A DNA stretch of 64,000 nt from positions 62,001-126,000 of the forward strand of contig NZ_CANMUW010000013.1 in the NCBI RefSeq assembly GCF_947501225.1, read 5' to 3'. Made by a program: the position numbers and the translations under genes. Shown piece by piece: positions 1-7,645 of the stretch (its first letter is position 1; each line of letters begins with the position of its first letter). Below the pieces are notes generated by a model. That model made no database searches and was not told where the DNA came from. It was given only the letters and a program-made list of their open reading frames with translations. Origin of the DNA: an uncultured Shewanella sp. (GTDB lineage: Bacteria > Pseudomonadota > Gammaproteobacteria > Enterobacterales > Shewanellaceae).

Positions 1-761
1 CGGTCAGTGCCGTATTTATCGGCGGCATCTTTATGCGTGTGGGTGAGAAACGACTCGCGAATGCCAAGCTCAGGACCCTCAACGAACGGATCTACCAAAC
101 TCAGGAGGAGGAGTGCAAACGGGTTTCCAGAGAGCTGCACGACGGAGTCAGTCAGACGATTGCCGCGGCCCTGTTTGCCATGGAAACCGCCCAGCTGAAA
201 AAGGAGTACGGCGAAGATTCCGGCCCGGAGCTGGAGAAGGCGATAACTATGACGCGACAGATCATGCTCGACATACGTAATATCTCACATCAACTACACC
301 CTAGCATACTCGCTGACTATGGCCTCGGGGCGGCGCTGAAGGAGTTGGGGAGTGAGTTTTCTTTACGTACCGGTATCAAAGTAAAGGTCAAACTACTATC
401 GGTACGCAAGCTACTCTCGACCGAGCTCAGTTGCGCGCTTTATCGCATAGTGCAGGAATCCTTAACCAATATTGAACGTCATTCGGGCGCAAAGAATGTG
501 CTGATTTCGCAAACCCTCACCCCGGGATGGCTGACCCTGGAAGTTCATGATGATGGGCAGGGGTTTAACTATGAATGCTACGAGAAAAAATCGACCCCGT
601 TTGAGGGAATAGGCCTGAGAAATATGAAGGAAAGACTGAGTTTTTATAATGGTGAGCTAAAAGTGGAGTCAGCGATTGGCAAGGGGGTAACCCTGATAGC
701 GCGTATTCCCCAGAGCGAGTTGCGTTATCAGGCTGATAGCACCACAGAGGGGGCATTATGA
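1..761 (+). CDS. Sensor histidine kinase, NarL/DegS type, 5' end outside window
   Basis: The reading frame is open at the left edge, so the N-terminal sensor part is missing. What remains starts at the end of a hydrophobic segment, then a short coiled linker, then a HisKA_3 dimerisation domain with the phospho-acceptor His in SRELHDGVSQ (about codon 46 of the visible frame). An HATPase_c domain follows, with the N box (SLTNIERHS) and G box (DDGQGF). This is the architecture of membrane kinases that phosphorylate LuxR-type regulators. The stop overlaps the start of the next gene (ATGA), so the two are co-translated and form a cognate pair. The signal sensed cannot be told from this fragment. 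Confidence 0.9.
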   Translation, partial: VSAVFIGGIFMRVGEKRLANAKLRTLNERIYQTQEEECKRVSRELHDGVSQTIAAALFAMETAQLKKEYGEDSGPELEKAITMTRQIMLDIRNISHQLHPSILADYGLGAALKELGSEFSLRTGIKVKVKLLSVRKLLSTELSCALYRIVQESLTNIERHSGAKNVLISQTLTPGWLTLEVHDDGQGFNYECYEKKSTPFEGIGLRNMKERLSFYNGELKVESAIGKGVTLIARIPQSELRYQADSTTEGAL

Positions 762-1378
762 TTCGGGTACTTTTGGTAGACGATCATCCCCTGTTTCGTG
801 AAGGGTTGCGGCATCGTTTGAACCTTGACGGTGATATCGAGGTGCAAGCCGAAGCCGATAATGGCCTTCAGGCTCTGGAGATCCTCAAGGATACTGAGTT
901 CGATCTTGTACTGATGGATATTAATATGCCGCAGATGGATGGCATGTATCTGCTGGAGCTGATTAAGGAACAGGAGATCGCGTGCAAGGTGGTGATGCTG
1001 AGCATGCATGACAACAAGGAGTATATTGTGGCGGCAATGCGCCATGGTGCAGATGGCTATATTCTCAAGGATGTCCCCGGTAAGGAGCTGATCGAAGCGA
1101 TAAAAAAGGTGGCTGCCGGTAAGCGCTATTTCAGTGCCGAGGTGATAGACACCCTGTCACAGGAGCTGGCCAGTGGCAAACAGGCTCTTGTAACCCAACG
1201 GGAGCAGTTGGTATTACGCTTGATTTCGCTGGGCATGAACAATAAGCGCATCGCACAGGAGATGAATGTCAGCGTGCGCACGGTCGAAACCCACAAGCGT
1301 AATATCAAACAGAAACTCGATATTGACTGTACAGCCGGGCTGGTCCGTTATGCCATTGATCATGGCTTAGATCGATAG
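758..1378 (+). CDS. Two-component response regulator, NarL/LuxR family
   Basis: A receiver domain (residues 1-120) has the acidic pocket VDDHP (D8, D9), the phospho-acceptor D54 in LMDINMP, the switch residue S82 and the conserved K104. A LuxR-type helix-turn-helix follows at about 145-200 (VRTVETHKRNIKQKL). The length, 206 aa, is normal for the family. The start overlaps the kinase stop by four bases. Phosphorylation by the upstream kinase should control DNA binding. The target genes are not evident; they could lie upstream of the window. Confidence 0.93.
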   Translation: MIRVLLVDDHPLFREGLRHRLNLDGDIEVQAEADNGLQALEILKDTEFDLVLMDINMPQMDGMYLLELIKEQEIACKVVMLSMHDNKEYIVAAMRHGADGYILKDVPGKELIEAIKKVAAGKRYFSAEVIDTLSQELASGKQALVTQREQLVLRLISLGMNNKRIAQEMNVSVRTVETHKRNIKQKLDIDCTAGLVRYAIDHGLDR

Positions 1379-1405
1379 CACCATTCACGATGCGTTATCT
1401 GGGCG

Positions 1406-1444
1406 TTAAAAAAATACCCGAAGCAGGGGTCATGCTCCGGGTAT
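1406..1444 (-). terminator. Rho-independent terminator, minus strand
   Basis: A 12-bp stem (atacccgaagca paired with tgctccgggtat, one mismatch) has an A-tract on its left side, which becomes a T-tract on the minus strand. It therefore ends transcripts of the lrgA-lrgB operon, about 160 nt past the lrgB stop, although it sits close to the response regulator stop. Confidence 0.65.
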
Positions 1445-1603
1445 AATCATGGCTGAATTGCCATGTTGTGGGAATGAGTTTTGGGTGTATCCCCCCGTAT
1501 TTATGGTCAGAGGGGCAAGGCCAACCATCCCACAGGATGACCCTGAAACTGACTCTCCTCAGCAGAGAGGATGACAGTCAATTGGAACGTTTTTCTCCCG
1601 GTC

Positions 1604-2293
1604 TCAAACCAGGAAGAGCGAGAAGATCGGGGCGCCAAGCACCATAGCGATACCGGTAAAGATCATCGTCAGGCTGGCAACCACTCCCTCCTCCTGACCG
1701 AACTCACTGGCTTTTGCCGCTCCCGCGCCGTGAGCCGCCGCGCCCAATGCTGCACCTATGGCTAAAGGGGAGTTAATTTTCGCCAGCTTAAACAGAGGTT
1801 CACACAGCAGCATACCGATGATTCCGGTAAGCAGTACCAACATGGCGGTCAACTCAGGGATCCCGCCGAATGCAGATGTGGCTTCCATAGCAAATGGCGT
1901 CGATACCGAGCGCACTAAGGTACTTTGAGACAGCTCTGGCGGCAGCGAGAATATCCGGGTCAGCGCCCATGAGGACAACAGCCCCAGCAGCAGCCCGGTC
2001 ACCACACCAAAGCCAATCGTTATGGGATATTTTAAAATTAACTGCCGCTCTCTATATATAGGCACAGAGAATGCGATGGTTGCCGGGGCCAACAGGGCCA
2101 CCAGCCAATGGGTATATTCGAAATAGGCCGGCAGAGGGATATTCAGGATTATCACAAACAGAACAATGACCAGTGGCACCATAAAGATAGGCGCCAACCA
2201 CCACACCCGCTTTTTCAGATACAGTTGTTTAATCAAGAAGTAACAACAGAGGGTAAAGCCTAAGCTGAGCACAGCTAACATCGACTGAGACAT
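1604..2293 (-). CDS. lrgB: LrgB/CidB/YohK family inner membrane protein
   Basis: The protein has 229 aa with about seven hydrophobic segments and the family hallmark near positions 145-190, a run rich in small residues ending in GAAAHGAGAAKA. The LrgB/CidB family works with LrgA/CidA proteins. These pairs are linked to murein hydrolase control in Gram-positive bacteria, and in plants and some bacteria to export of pyruvate or glycolate. The ATG directly follows the lrgA stop codon with no gap, so the two genes are translationally coupled. Function in Shewanella is inferred from the family only. Confidence 0.88.
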   Translation of the reverse strand: MSQSMLAVLSLGFTLCCYFLIKQLYLKKRVWWLAPIFMVPLVIVLFVIILNIPLPAYFEYTHWLVALLAPATIAFSVPIYRERQLILKYPITIGFGVVTGLLLGLLSSWALTRIFSLPPELSQSTLVRSVSTPFAMEATSAFGGIPELTAMLVLLTGIIGMLLCEPLFKLAKINSPLAIGAALGAAAHGAGAAKASEFGQEEGVVASLTMIFTGIAMVLGAPIFSLFLV

Positions 2294-2728
2294 CTATGCC
2301 TCCCCCATCGCTTTTTCAGCGTCTAACCGCCTGATATTCATCTGAGTCTCAAACCTGAACACCCTATCGACCACAAAGCCGGTACCGAGTAACACACAGA
2401 CACTGCCGAGAACCAATGTGAGTATCAAGGGGGCCGAGTATTGCTCAAACAGGCTCTCATACTTAATGATTGAGATAACCGGCGGAATAAAAAACAGCAG
2501 CAGCTCGCCGGTTAACCATCCGGCACCTAATTTTACCGCCTTCTCAGGCACCAGCTTCAGCCCCATCAACAACAGCAGAATAGCGAGCCCCAGCACACTC
2601 CCCGGTATTGGCAAGCCTAGATAAGCAGATAGCAGGTCCATCGCCCAGGCCAGTAAGCAAAATAGCCCGATCTGGAGCATCAGCTGAAGCCCGCCACTAC
2701 ACTTTTTAATACTGTCTGCTGTCAACAA
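2294..2728 (-). CDS. lrgA: LrgA/CidA/YohJ family holin-like membrane protein
   Basis: A 144-aa protein with four predicted membrane segments and the CidA/LrgA motif IPGSVLGLAILLLLM near residue 41. It is the usual partner of the LrgB protein encoded directly downstream. The frame opens with two consecutive TTG codons. The first ATG (M17, position 2680) would remove part of the N-terminal region present in E. coli YohJ, so a TTG start is favoured, with moderate certainty. A LysR gene is divergent from it across a gap of about 100 bp, the arrangement seen with CidR-type regulators. Confidence 0.85.
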   Translation of the reverse strand: MLTADSIKKCSGGLQLMLQIGLFCLLAWAMDLLSAYLGLPIPGSVLGLAILLLLMGLKLVPEKAVKLGAGWLTGELLLFFIPPVISIIKYESLFEQYSAPLILTLVLGSVCVLLGTGFVVDRVFRFETQMNIRRLDAEKAMGEA

Positions 2729-2834
2729 AGTAAAACCTAAACCTGAAATTCATTCTGTAGACTCAGTTTACTCTTGCCAAAAAGATAAAAAAAATGAATA
2801 TTAAGAATAGAAAAGATAACCAAAGGTAATACAA

Positions 2835-3743
2835 ATGGATCTCAGAGTGATCAGCTACTTCATCGACATCGTCGATAGTGGTGGCTTTGCCAGGGCTTCG
2901 GAAAAGATCCATATCACTCAGCCCGCACTCTCAAAGGCGATAATCGGGCTCGAACATGAATTAGACTTAGTCCTTATTGAACGGGGTAAACGTGGCACCC
3001 AGCTTAAGCTGACATCTGCAGGAGAGGTGGTATATCGTCACGGCATAGAGCTTCTTGACGCCAGGCATAGAATGCTGAACGAGCTCGCCTCTCAGCGGGA
3101 CCTGACCTCCGGAGAGCTCAGGCTTGGGCTGGCTCCGCTGGGCAGCTCCGAGCTTTTTGCCCCCGTGATAGCTAAGTTTAAGGACAGTTACCCCAAGATT
3201 GAGATGAGCCTGTTCGTGCGCGGGGGTGTAGAGCAAACCCTGGCACTCCAAAAGGGAGAGATTGAACTTGCAACCGGTATCGTCTCGTTCGATAAGGAGT
3301 TCGACGGCATCAGAATCCATGAAGATCCTATGGTCGTGGTTCTGCCTAAGAATCACACTCTTGCAGATGAGGCCTCCCTGCAGCTATGCCAGATATCAGA
3401 CATAGCCCAGATCATGTTCGAGCATGACTTTGCCCTCTATGGCCAGGTATTCGATGCCTGTGAAAAGGCGGGGTTCACCCCGAAAAACATCACCCGTGTG
3501 AGTCACCCCGATTTCGGTATCGCCCTGGTGGCCGCCGGGGCCGGCACCATGGTGCTGCCTAAGCTGATCGCCGAACGCCACAGCGTGAGCGGCGTTGTTC
3601 ATGTGCCTTTGAAAAGCTCCGAGCTCTATTGGGAGCTGTCTCTCTATTGGCAAAAAGGCAAGCAGCTCTCATTCGCGGCTCAGGCCATGCTTAACATGGT
3701 TAAAGAGCGGTTCACTAACCATAAACACAACGCTGAAACCTGA
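2835..3743 (+). CDS. LysR family regulator, divergent from lrgAB
   Basis: A 302-aa LysR-type regulator. The N-terminal winged helix (residues 1-60) carries the family pattern FARASEKIHITQPALSKAI. The remainder is a two-lobed LysR substrate-binding domain. It is transcribed divergently from lrgA, and LysR proteins commonly regulate the divergent operon. CidR, the regulator of cidABC in Staphylococcus, belongs to the same family, so control of lrgAB is a reasonable inference. The effector is unknown. Confidence 0.9.
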   Translation: MDLRVISYFIDIVDSGGFARASEKIHITQPALSKAIIGLEHELDLVLIERGKRGTQLKLTSAGEVVYRHGIELLDARHRMLNELASQRDLTSGELRLGLAPLGSSELFAPVIAKFKDSYPKIEMSLFVRGGVEQTLALQKGEIELATGIVSFDKEFDGIRIHEDPMVVVLPKNHTLADEASLQLCQISDIAQIMFEHDFALYGQVFDACEKAGFTPKNITRVSHPDFGIALVAAGAGTMVLPKLIAERHSVSGVVHVPLKSSELYWELSLYWQKGKQLSFAAQAMLNMVKERFTNHKHNAET

Positions 3744-3756
3744 TACAACAGTCTGC

Positions 3757-3775
3757 GGTGAATGAAGTTCACCGA
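3757..3775. repeat. Short hairpin in convergent gap
   Basis: A perfect 7-bp stem (cggtgaa / ttcaccg) with a 5-nt loop lies between the convergent LysR gene and the YedI-like gene. No T-tract follows on either strand, so it may be a weak terminator or a repeat remnant. Confidence 0.35.
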
Positions 3776-3803
3776 CATCAGGTGTACGACCTTAACCGGT
3801 TGG

Positions 3804-4736
3804 CTATCGACTCCTGAATTTCTGGATACCGGACACCATTATCAGCGCCAGTGCGCCTGCAATGACACCAAACACCGTATTTAGCAGGCTAGGTGTGATA
3901 ACGGCCAGTGCCGGACCGACAGCGTTAATCCCCTCAATCCAATGGGCAGCAGACTCGATCTGTACGCTCACGGCATGCAACCCGTGGGTGAGAATGCCGC
4001 CTCCGACCATAAACATGGCGATGGTGCCGACAATGGTGAGTCCTCTCATCAGGTGAGGGGCAGCATTGACCAGTCCGCCGCCGAACCAGCGACCGAAACG
4101 GGTCACTGCACCGTGACCTTGCCTCTGGCTGAGATAGAGCCCGGCATCATCCAGCTTCACGATACCTGCCACTAGCCCATATACGCCTACGGTCATCAAC
4201 AGGGCGATAGCCACGAGGGTAAACAGCTGCGTCGTAAAGCTACTCCCGGCAACGACCCCTAAGGTGATGGCGATGATCTCGGCCGACAGCACAAAGTCGG
4301 TTCGAATCGCCCCCTTTATCTTCTGCTGCTCATAGGCCTTAAGATCATCGATCTGCGGGGGCTCTGCATCCGGTTGCTCGCCGGACTGCTTAGCCCTCCT
4401 GTGTGTATAGCTGTGATGCAGCTTCTCGAACCCTTCGAAACAGAGAAACAGTCCACCAAACATCAACAGAGGCACGATGGCCCAGGGGACAAAGGCACTG
4501 ATAAGCAGAGCCGCAGGCACTAAGATACACTTGTTGCGCAGTGAGCCCATGGCCACGGCCCAAACAACGGGCAGCTCTCTGTCGGCGTTGACACCGGACA
4601 CCTGCTGGGCATTGAGTGCCAGATCATCACCCAGGACGCCCGCCGTCTTTCGCGCAGCAACTTTACTCATTATCGCGACATCATCCAGAATAGATGCGAT
4701 ATCGTCCAATAATGACAACAGGCTAGCTCCAGCCAT
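3804..4736 (-). CDS. yedI: DUF808 family (YedI-like) inner membrane protein
   Basis: The sequence begins MAGASLLSLLDDIASIL and continues through DVAIMSKVAARKTAGVLGDDLALN, the signature of the DUF808/YedI family. Several hydrophobic segments follow, typical of this polytopic family of about 300 aa (310 aa here). The frame extends 23 codons further upstream, but the ATG at 4736 is preceded by a good GGAG ribosome site and matches the family start, so it is chosen. The biochemical role of the family is unknown. It ends convergently with the LysR gene. Confidence 0.88.
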   Translation of the reverse strand: MAGASLLSLLDDIASILDDVAIMSKVAARKTAGVLGDDLALNAQQVSGVNADRELPVVWAVAMGSLRNKCILVPAALLISAFVPWAIVPLLMFGGLFLCFEGFEKLHHSYTHRRAKQSGEQPDAEPPQIDDLKAYEQQKIKGAIRTDFVLSAEIIAITLGVVAGSSFTTQLFTLVAIALLMTVGVYGLVAGIVKLDDAGLYLSQRQGHGAVTRFGRWFGGGLVNAAPHLMRGLTIVGTIAMFMVGGGILTHGLHAVSVQIESAAHWIEGINAVGPALAVITPSLLNTVFGVIAGALALIMVSGIQKFRSR

Positions 4737-4989
4737 AAATATTCTCCAAATTTCCTTTTTCGCGAGCCGGCCATCACAGATAACGCACTGACCAACAACA
4801 AACACTCAATAATATGATGGAGTCTAAATCTACTCCTGCAATCCTTTTATTGCCACCACCATCTTTAGCCTATAGTTAAATTTATCCAGAGTGTGACATT
4901 TTCCTCCCGCTTTCACGGTCTATTAGTAGAATGCAAATTAGTATTACCCGCTGATTTAAAAAATGGACAGTTAATCATAAGGATAATAT

Positions 4990-5874
4990 ATGAAATCTCT
5001 CGACTTACTCCGCTCTTTATACTCCATGGCTGCCGTAGTTGAAGCCAGAGATCCCTACACAGGTGGCCACTGCTGGCGCGTCGCACAACTCAGTGAACTG
5101 GTGGCAATAGAGATGAACCTGGATGAAAGAACCCGCCTGCGTATAGGTTTATCCGGCTTTCTGCATGACCTGGGGAAAGTAGGTGTTCCCGATGCGATCC
5201 TGAATAAGAGAGATAAACTCACCGATGATGAATATGAGGTGATAAAAACCCATCCGAGTATCGCGGCCGAAGTGCTCAAGCACCACCCCCTGGGCGAACT
5301 GGCGATTAACGGCGCCCTCGCCCACCATGAAAGACCCGATGGTAAAGGTTATCCCAATGGCCTGAGTGAGGCGCAAATTAATCTCGATGCCAGCATTATT
5401 TCGGTTACCGACGCCTTCGACGCCATGACATCCCACCGTCCCTACCGCAATGGGATGGGGGTCGACAGGGCGCTGGAGATACTGCGCCAGAACAGAGGCT
5501 CTCAGTTTAACAGCAGTGTTGTCGATCATTTCTGCTCCATCGACAGACACGACATCGATGCCATAGTGTTACATAGCGACCACCATACACCACTACAGGT
5601 CTGCCCCAATTGCGGTCCTGTTGTGGTTGTATACAAAGAGATGGAGCAGGGAGATAAAACCTGTTGCCGTAACTGTGGCGGAGTATTCAGCTTGCTTATC
5701 GAAGAGGGGGTCAGAAGCCTGAAACCTACCGGAGGCGTCGCCACTGCCGAGCAGTTACAACCCAGCGCCGATCATGAACTGATAAGCCGTCTGGCACATC
5801 GCGCCCTGCCGCTGCTTAAAACAGATTTGACCTGGTGGCAGAAGCTGGTCGGAACCACGGCAAGTCGTTCATGA
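4990..5874 (+). CDS. HD-GYP domain c-di-GMP phosphodiesterase with zinc ribbon
   Basis: A 294-aa protein that starts almost directly with an HD-GYP domain. The metal ligands include H27, H59-D60 in HDLGKVGVPD, and the GYP-type motif HHERPDGKGYP (112-122). HD-GYP enzymes hydrolyse cyclic di-GMP. After the catalytic domain, residues 205-229 contain two Cys pairs (CPNC and CCRNC) that look like a rubredoxin-like zinc ribbon. There is no N-terminal sensor, receiver or membrane segment, so the ribbon may be the regulatory or interaction module. A ribosome site (aagga) precedes the ATG. Confidence 0.92.
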   Translation: MKSLDLLRSLYSMAAVVEARDPYTGGHCWRVAQLSELVAIEMNLDERTRLRIGLSGFLHDLGKVGVPDAILNKRDKLTDDEYEVIKTHPSIAAEVLKHHPLGELAINGALAHHERPDGKGYPNGLSEAQINLDASIISVTDAFDAMTSHRPYRNGMGVDRALEILRQNRGSQFNSSVVDHFCSIDRHDIDAIVLHSDHHTPLQVCPNCGPVVVVYKEMEQGDKTCCRNCGGVFSLLIEEGVRSLKPTGGVATAEQLQPSADHELISRLAHRALPLLKTDLTWWQKLVGTTASRS

Positions 5875-6037
5875 GTTGATGATCCGCCCCGCTCATCACG
5901 CCCGGCCTCAGCTCAAAAAGCCCTGACCTGGTGGCTACAAATATGGGGGAACCGCTAATAGCGGCAGATAAGTTGAAAATGGGCTCAAGTTCGCTTGAAA
6001 GTGAAGTATTTGCACTGCAGTTTCAACCAAGTGAGAG

Positions 6038-6043
6038 TATAAT
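6038..6043 (+). promoter_or_regulatory. Candidate -10 element of rpiA
   Basis: An exact TATAAT lies 41 nt upstream of the rpiA start codon. The -35 region at 17-bp spacing is a poor match, so this is a suggestion only. Confidence 0.4.
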
Positions 6044-6084
6044 AACGTCAGAATTTTTGAAAATACTCCTTACAGGAATCAAGT

Positions 6085-6741
6085 ATGACACAAGATGAGA
6101 TGAAAAAAGCCGCAGGCTGGGCTGCACTACAATACGTTGAGAAAGACAGTATCGTAGGCGTGGGAACCGGTTCAACCGTTAACCACTTTATCGATGCCTT
6201 AGCAACGATGAAAGCCGATATCGACGGTGCGGTATCGAGCTCTGAAGCCTCAACCGAGAAGATGAAGGCGTTGGGTATCCCGGTCTACGATCTTAACTCA
6301 GTCGATCAACTGTCTGTCTATGTCGATGGTGCCGATGAGATCAACGACCATATGGATATGATCAAAGGTGGCGGCGCCGCACTGACACGTGAAAAGATCG
6401 TGGCAGCTGTCGCTGATAAGTTTATCTGTATCGTAGATAACACAAAGCAGGTCGATGTTCTGGGTGAATTTCCGCTACCGGTAGAGGTTATCCCGATGGC
6501 ACGCTCTTATGTCGCTCGCGAACTGGTTAAGCTGGGTGGCGATCCTGTCTACCGTGAAGGCGTGGTCACCGACAACGGCAACGTTATCTTAGATGTGTAC
6601 AACATGAAGATAGTGAACCCTAAGGAGCTTGAAGAGCAGATCAACGGCATCGTCGGTGTTGTTACCAACGGCCTCTTCGCCATGCGCGGCGCAGACGTGC
6701 TGTTAGTGGGTACCCCAGAGGGTGTTAAAACGGTTAAGTAG
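6085..6741 (+). CDS. rpiA: Ribose-5-phosphate isomerase A
   Basis: A cytoplasmic enzyme interconverting ribose-5-phosphate and ribulose-5-phosphate in the non-oxidative pentose phosphate pathway. The 218-aa length matches bacterial RpiA. Visible motifs are the phosphate-binding loop GVGTGSTV, the catalytic DGADE, and KGGGAALTREK. An AGGA ribosome site precedes the ATG by 7 nt. It is a single-gene unit with its own promoter region and a terminator downstream. Confidence 0.97.
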   Translation: MTQDEMKKAAGWAALQYVEKDSIVGVGTGSTVNHFIDALATMKADIDGAVSSSEASTEKMKALGIPVYDLNSVDQLSVYVDGADEINDHMDMIKGGGAALTREKIVAAVADKFICIVDNTKQVDVLGEFPLPVEVIPMARSYVARELVKLGGDPVYREGVVTDNGNVILDVYNMKIVNPKELEEQINGIVGVVTNGLFAMRGADVLLVGTPEGVKTVK

Positions 6742-6762
6742 ACCGTTTTATTGCTACTTTTT

Positions 6763-6786
6763 CTCGTAGCTCGTAGCTCGTAGCTC
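6763..6786. repeat. 7-bp tandem repeat, unit ctcgtag
   Basis: About 3.4 exact copies of the heptamer ctcgtag lie between the rpiA stop and its terminator. It is one of at least seven intergenic arrays in this window with a strict 7-bp period but different units. Confidence 0.9.
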
Positions 6787-6799
6787 AATAGCATCATAT

Positions 6800-6827
6800 A
6801 GCCACCCTTTTCGGGTGGCTTTTTTTA
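6800..6827 (+). terminator. Rho-independent terminator of rpiA
   Basis: An 8-bp GC-rich stem (agccaccc / gggtggct) with a 5-nt loop is followed by a run of T. Confidence 0.92.
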
Positions 6828-6832
6828 TACAT

Positions 6833-7640
6833 AGAGAGCTGTTTACTTGTCGGATAACAAGTTTCAAATATCTTTTCAGGTTGGGTTCATTGGGCTAAAT
6901 GCCTATTGGGTTAGCTTTCTGAAGCCTTTAACTTCAAATTAATCTATAGCCTGCGGCTCGTGCCGTGTATGGATACACAAATGTCGTGATCACATGAATG
7001 TGAAAGCTCGACCTTATGTGCAGATACTTCTGAGGCACGGTGAATAGCAACCTTTGGTTTCTGTGCTTATGAACGAGAGGGTGAATATGGTGAAACCATG
7101 TGCTATGAACATGAGACAAGGATGTTGAACTGGCTTTTATGCAGGAAGCAATTGGATACCGAGCTGCCTTTAGGTATGGATACCGTTGCAAGCAGATCTG
7201 ACCTACAAGGATATAGGGAGTGCCATAAAATGTAGGGACCATTTTCGGCCTGTGGGCTCTGCCGTGACAAACAACCTCCATGTTTAAATGTCGGTTCGAC
7301 AAAATATATCCGTATACAAATGCCAATTCAGCTTCCCTACTTCTCGTTCATAAGCACATGGCCATACCATATTCACCCTATCTCTCGCTCTGAGAGTTTC
7401 ACCTTGTGAAACCTCGCCCTGATGTCGAAGAGGCCTGATTTAGCTTCTTGCCGCCTCCATCTGTGACCTTCGTACCTACCTCCTATGTAAAATTGCATAA
7501 CACCTTATAAATCTATGCGTCTTTGCATGGCGTCCAGATGGACCTGTGAAGCGGATTAGATTTCTGCACCCTAGCCAAGGGGTTTGGTTGAGTGCCTGTA
7601 ACTAAAGGTAGAACATCACCATGTTGATAACAGTGAGGAG
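6833..7640. repeat. Repeat-rich gene-free region upstream of fccA
   Basis: About 800 bp without a convincing gene. Around 7071-7120 and 7341-7395 lie two diverged copies of a roughly 50-bp sequence in inverted orientation. Shared blocks include agggtgaatatggt and gtgcttatgaacgag, and the left copy also has a second partial unit in tandem. Short palindromes such as gtgtatggatacac (6963-6976) and ggtatggatacc (near 7175) also occur. The pattern suggests a cluster of decayed intergenic repeat elements. The fccA promoter must lie in the right-hand part. Confidence 0.6.
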
Positions 7641-7645
7641 ATGTG

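Noticed and set aside
6934..7326. 130-codon minus-strand frame in the gap before fccA
   Set aside because: Biased His/Tyr/Arg composition, spans inverted repeats, has no ribosome site and no family pattern.
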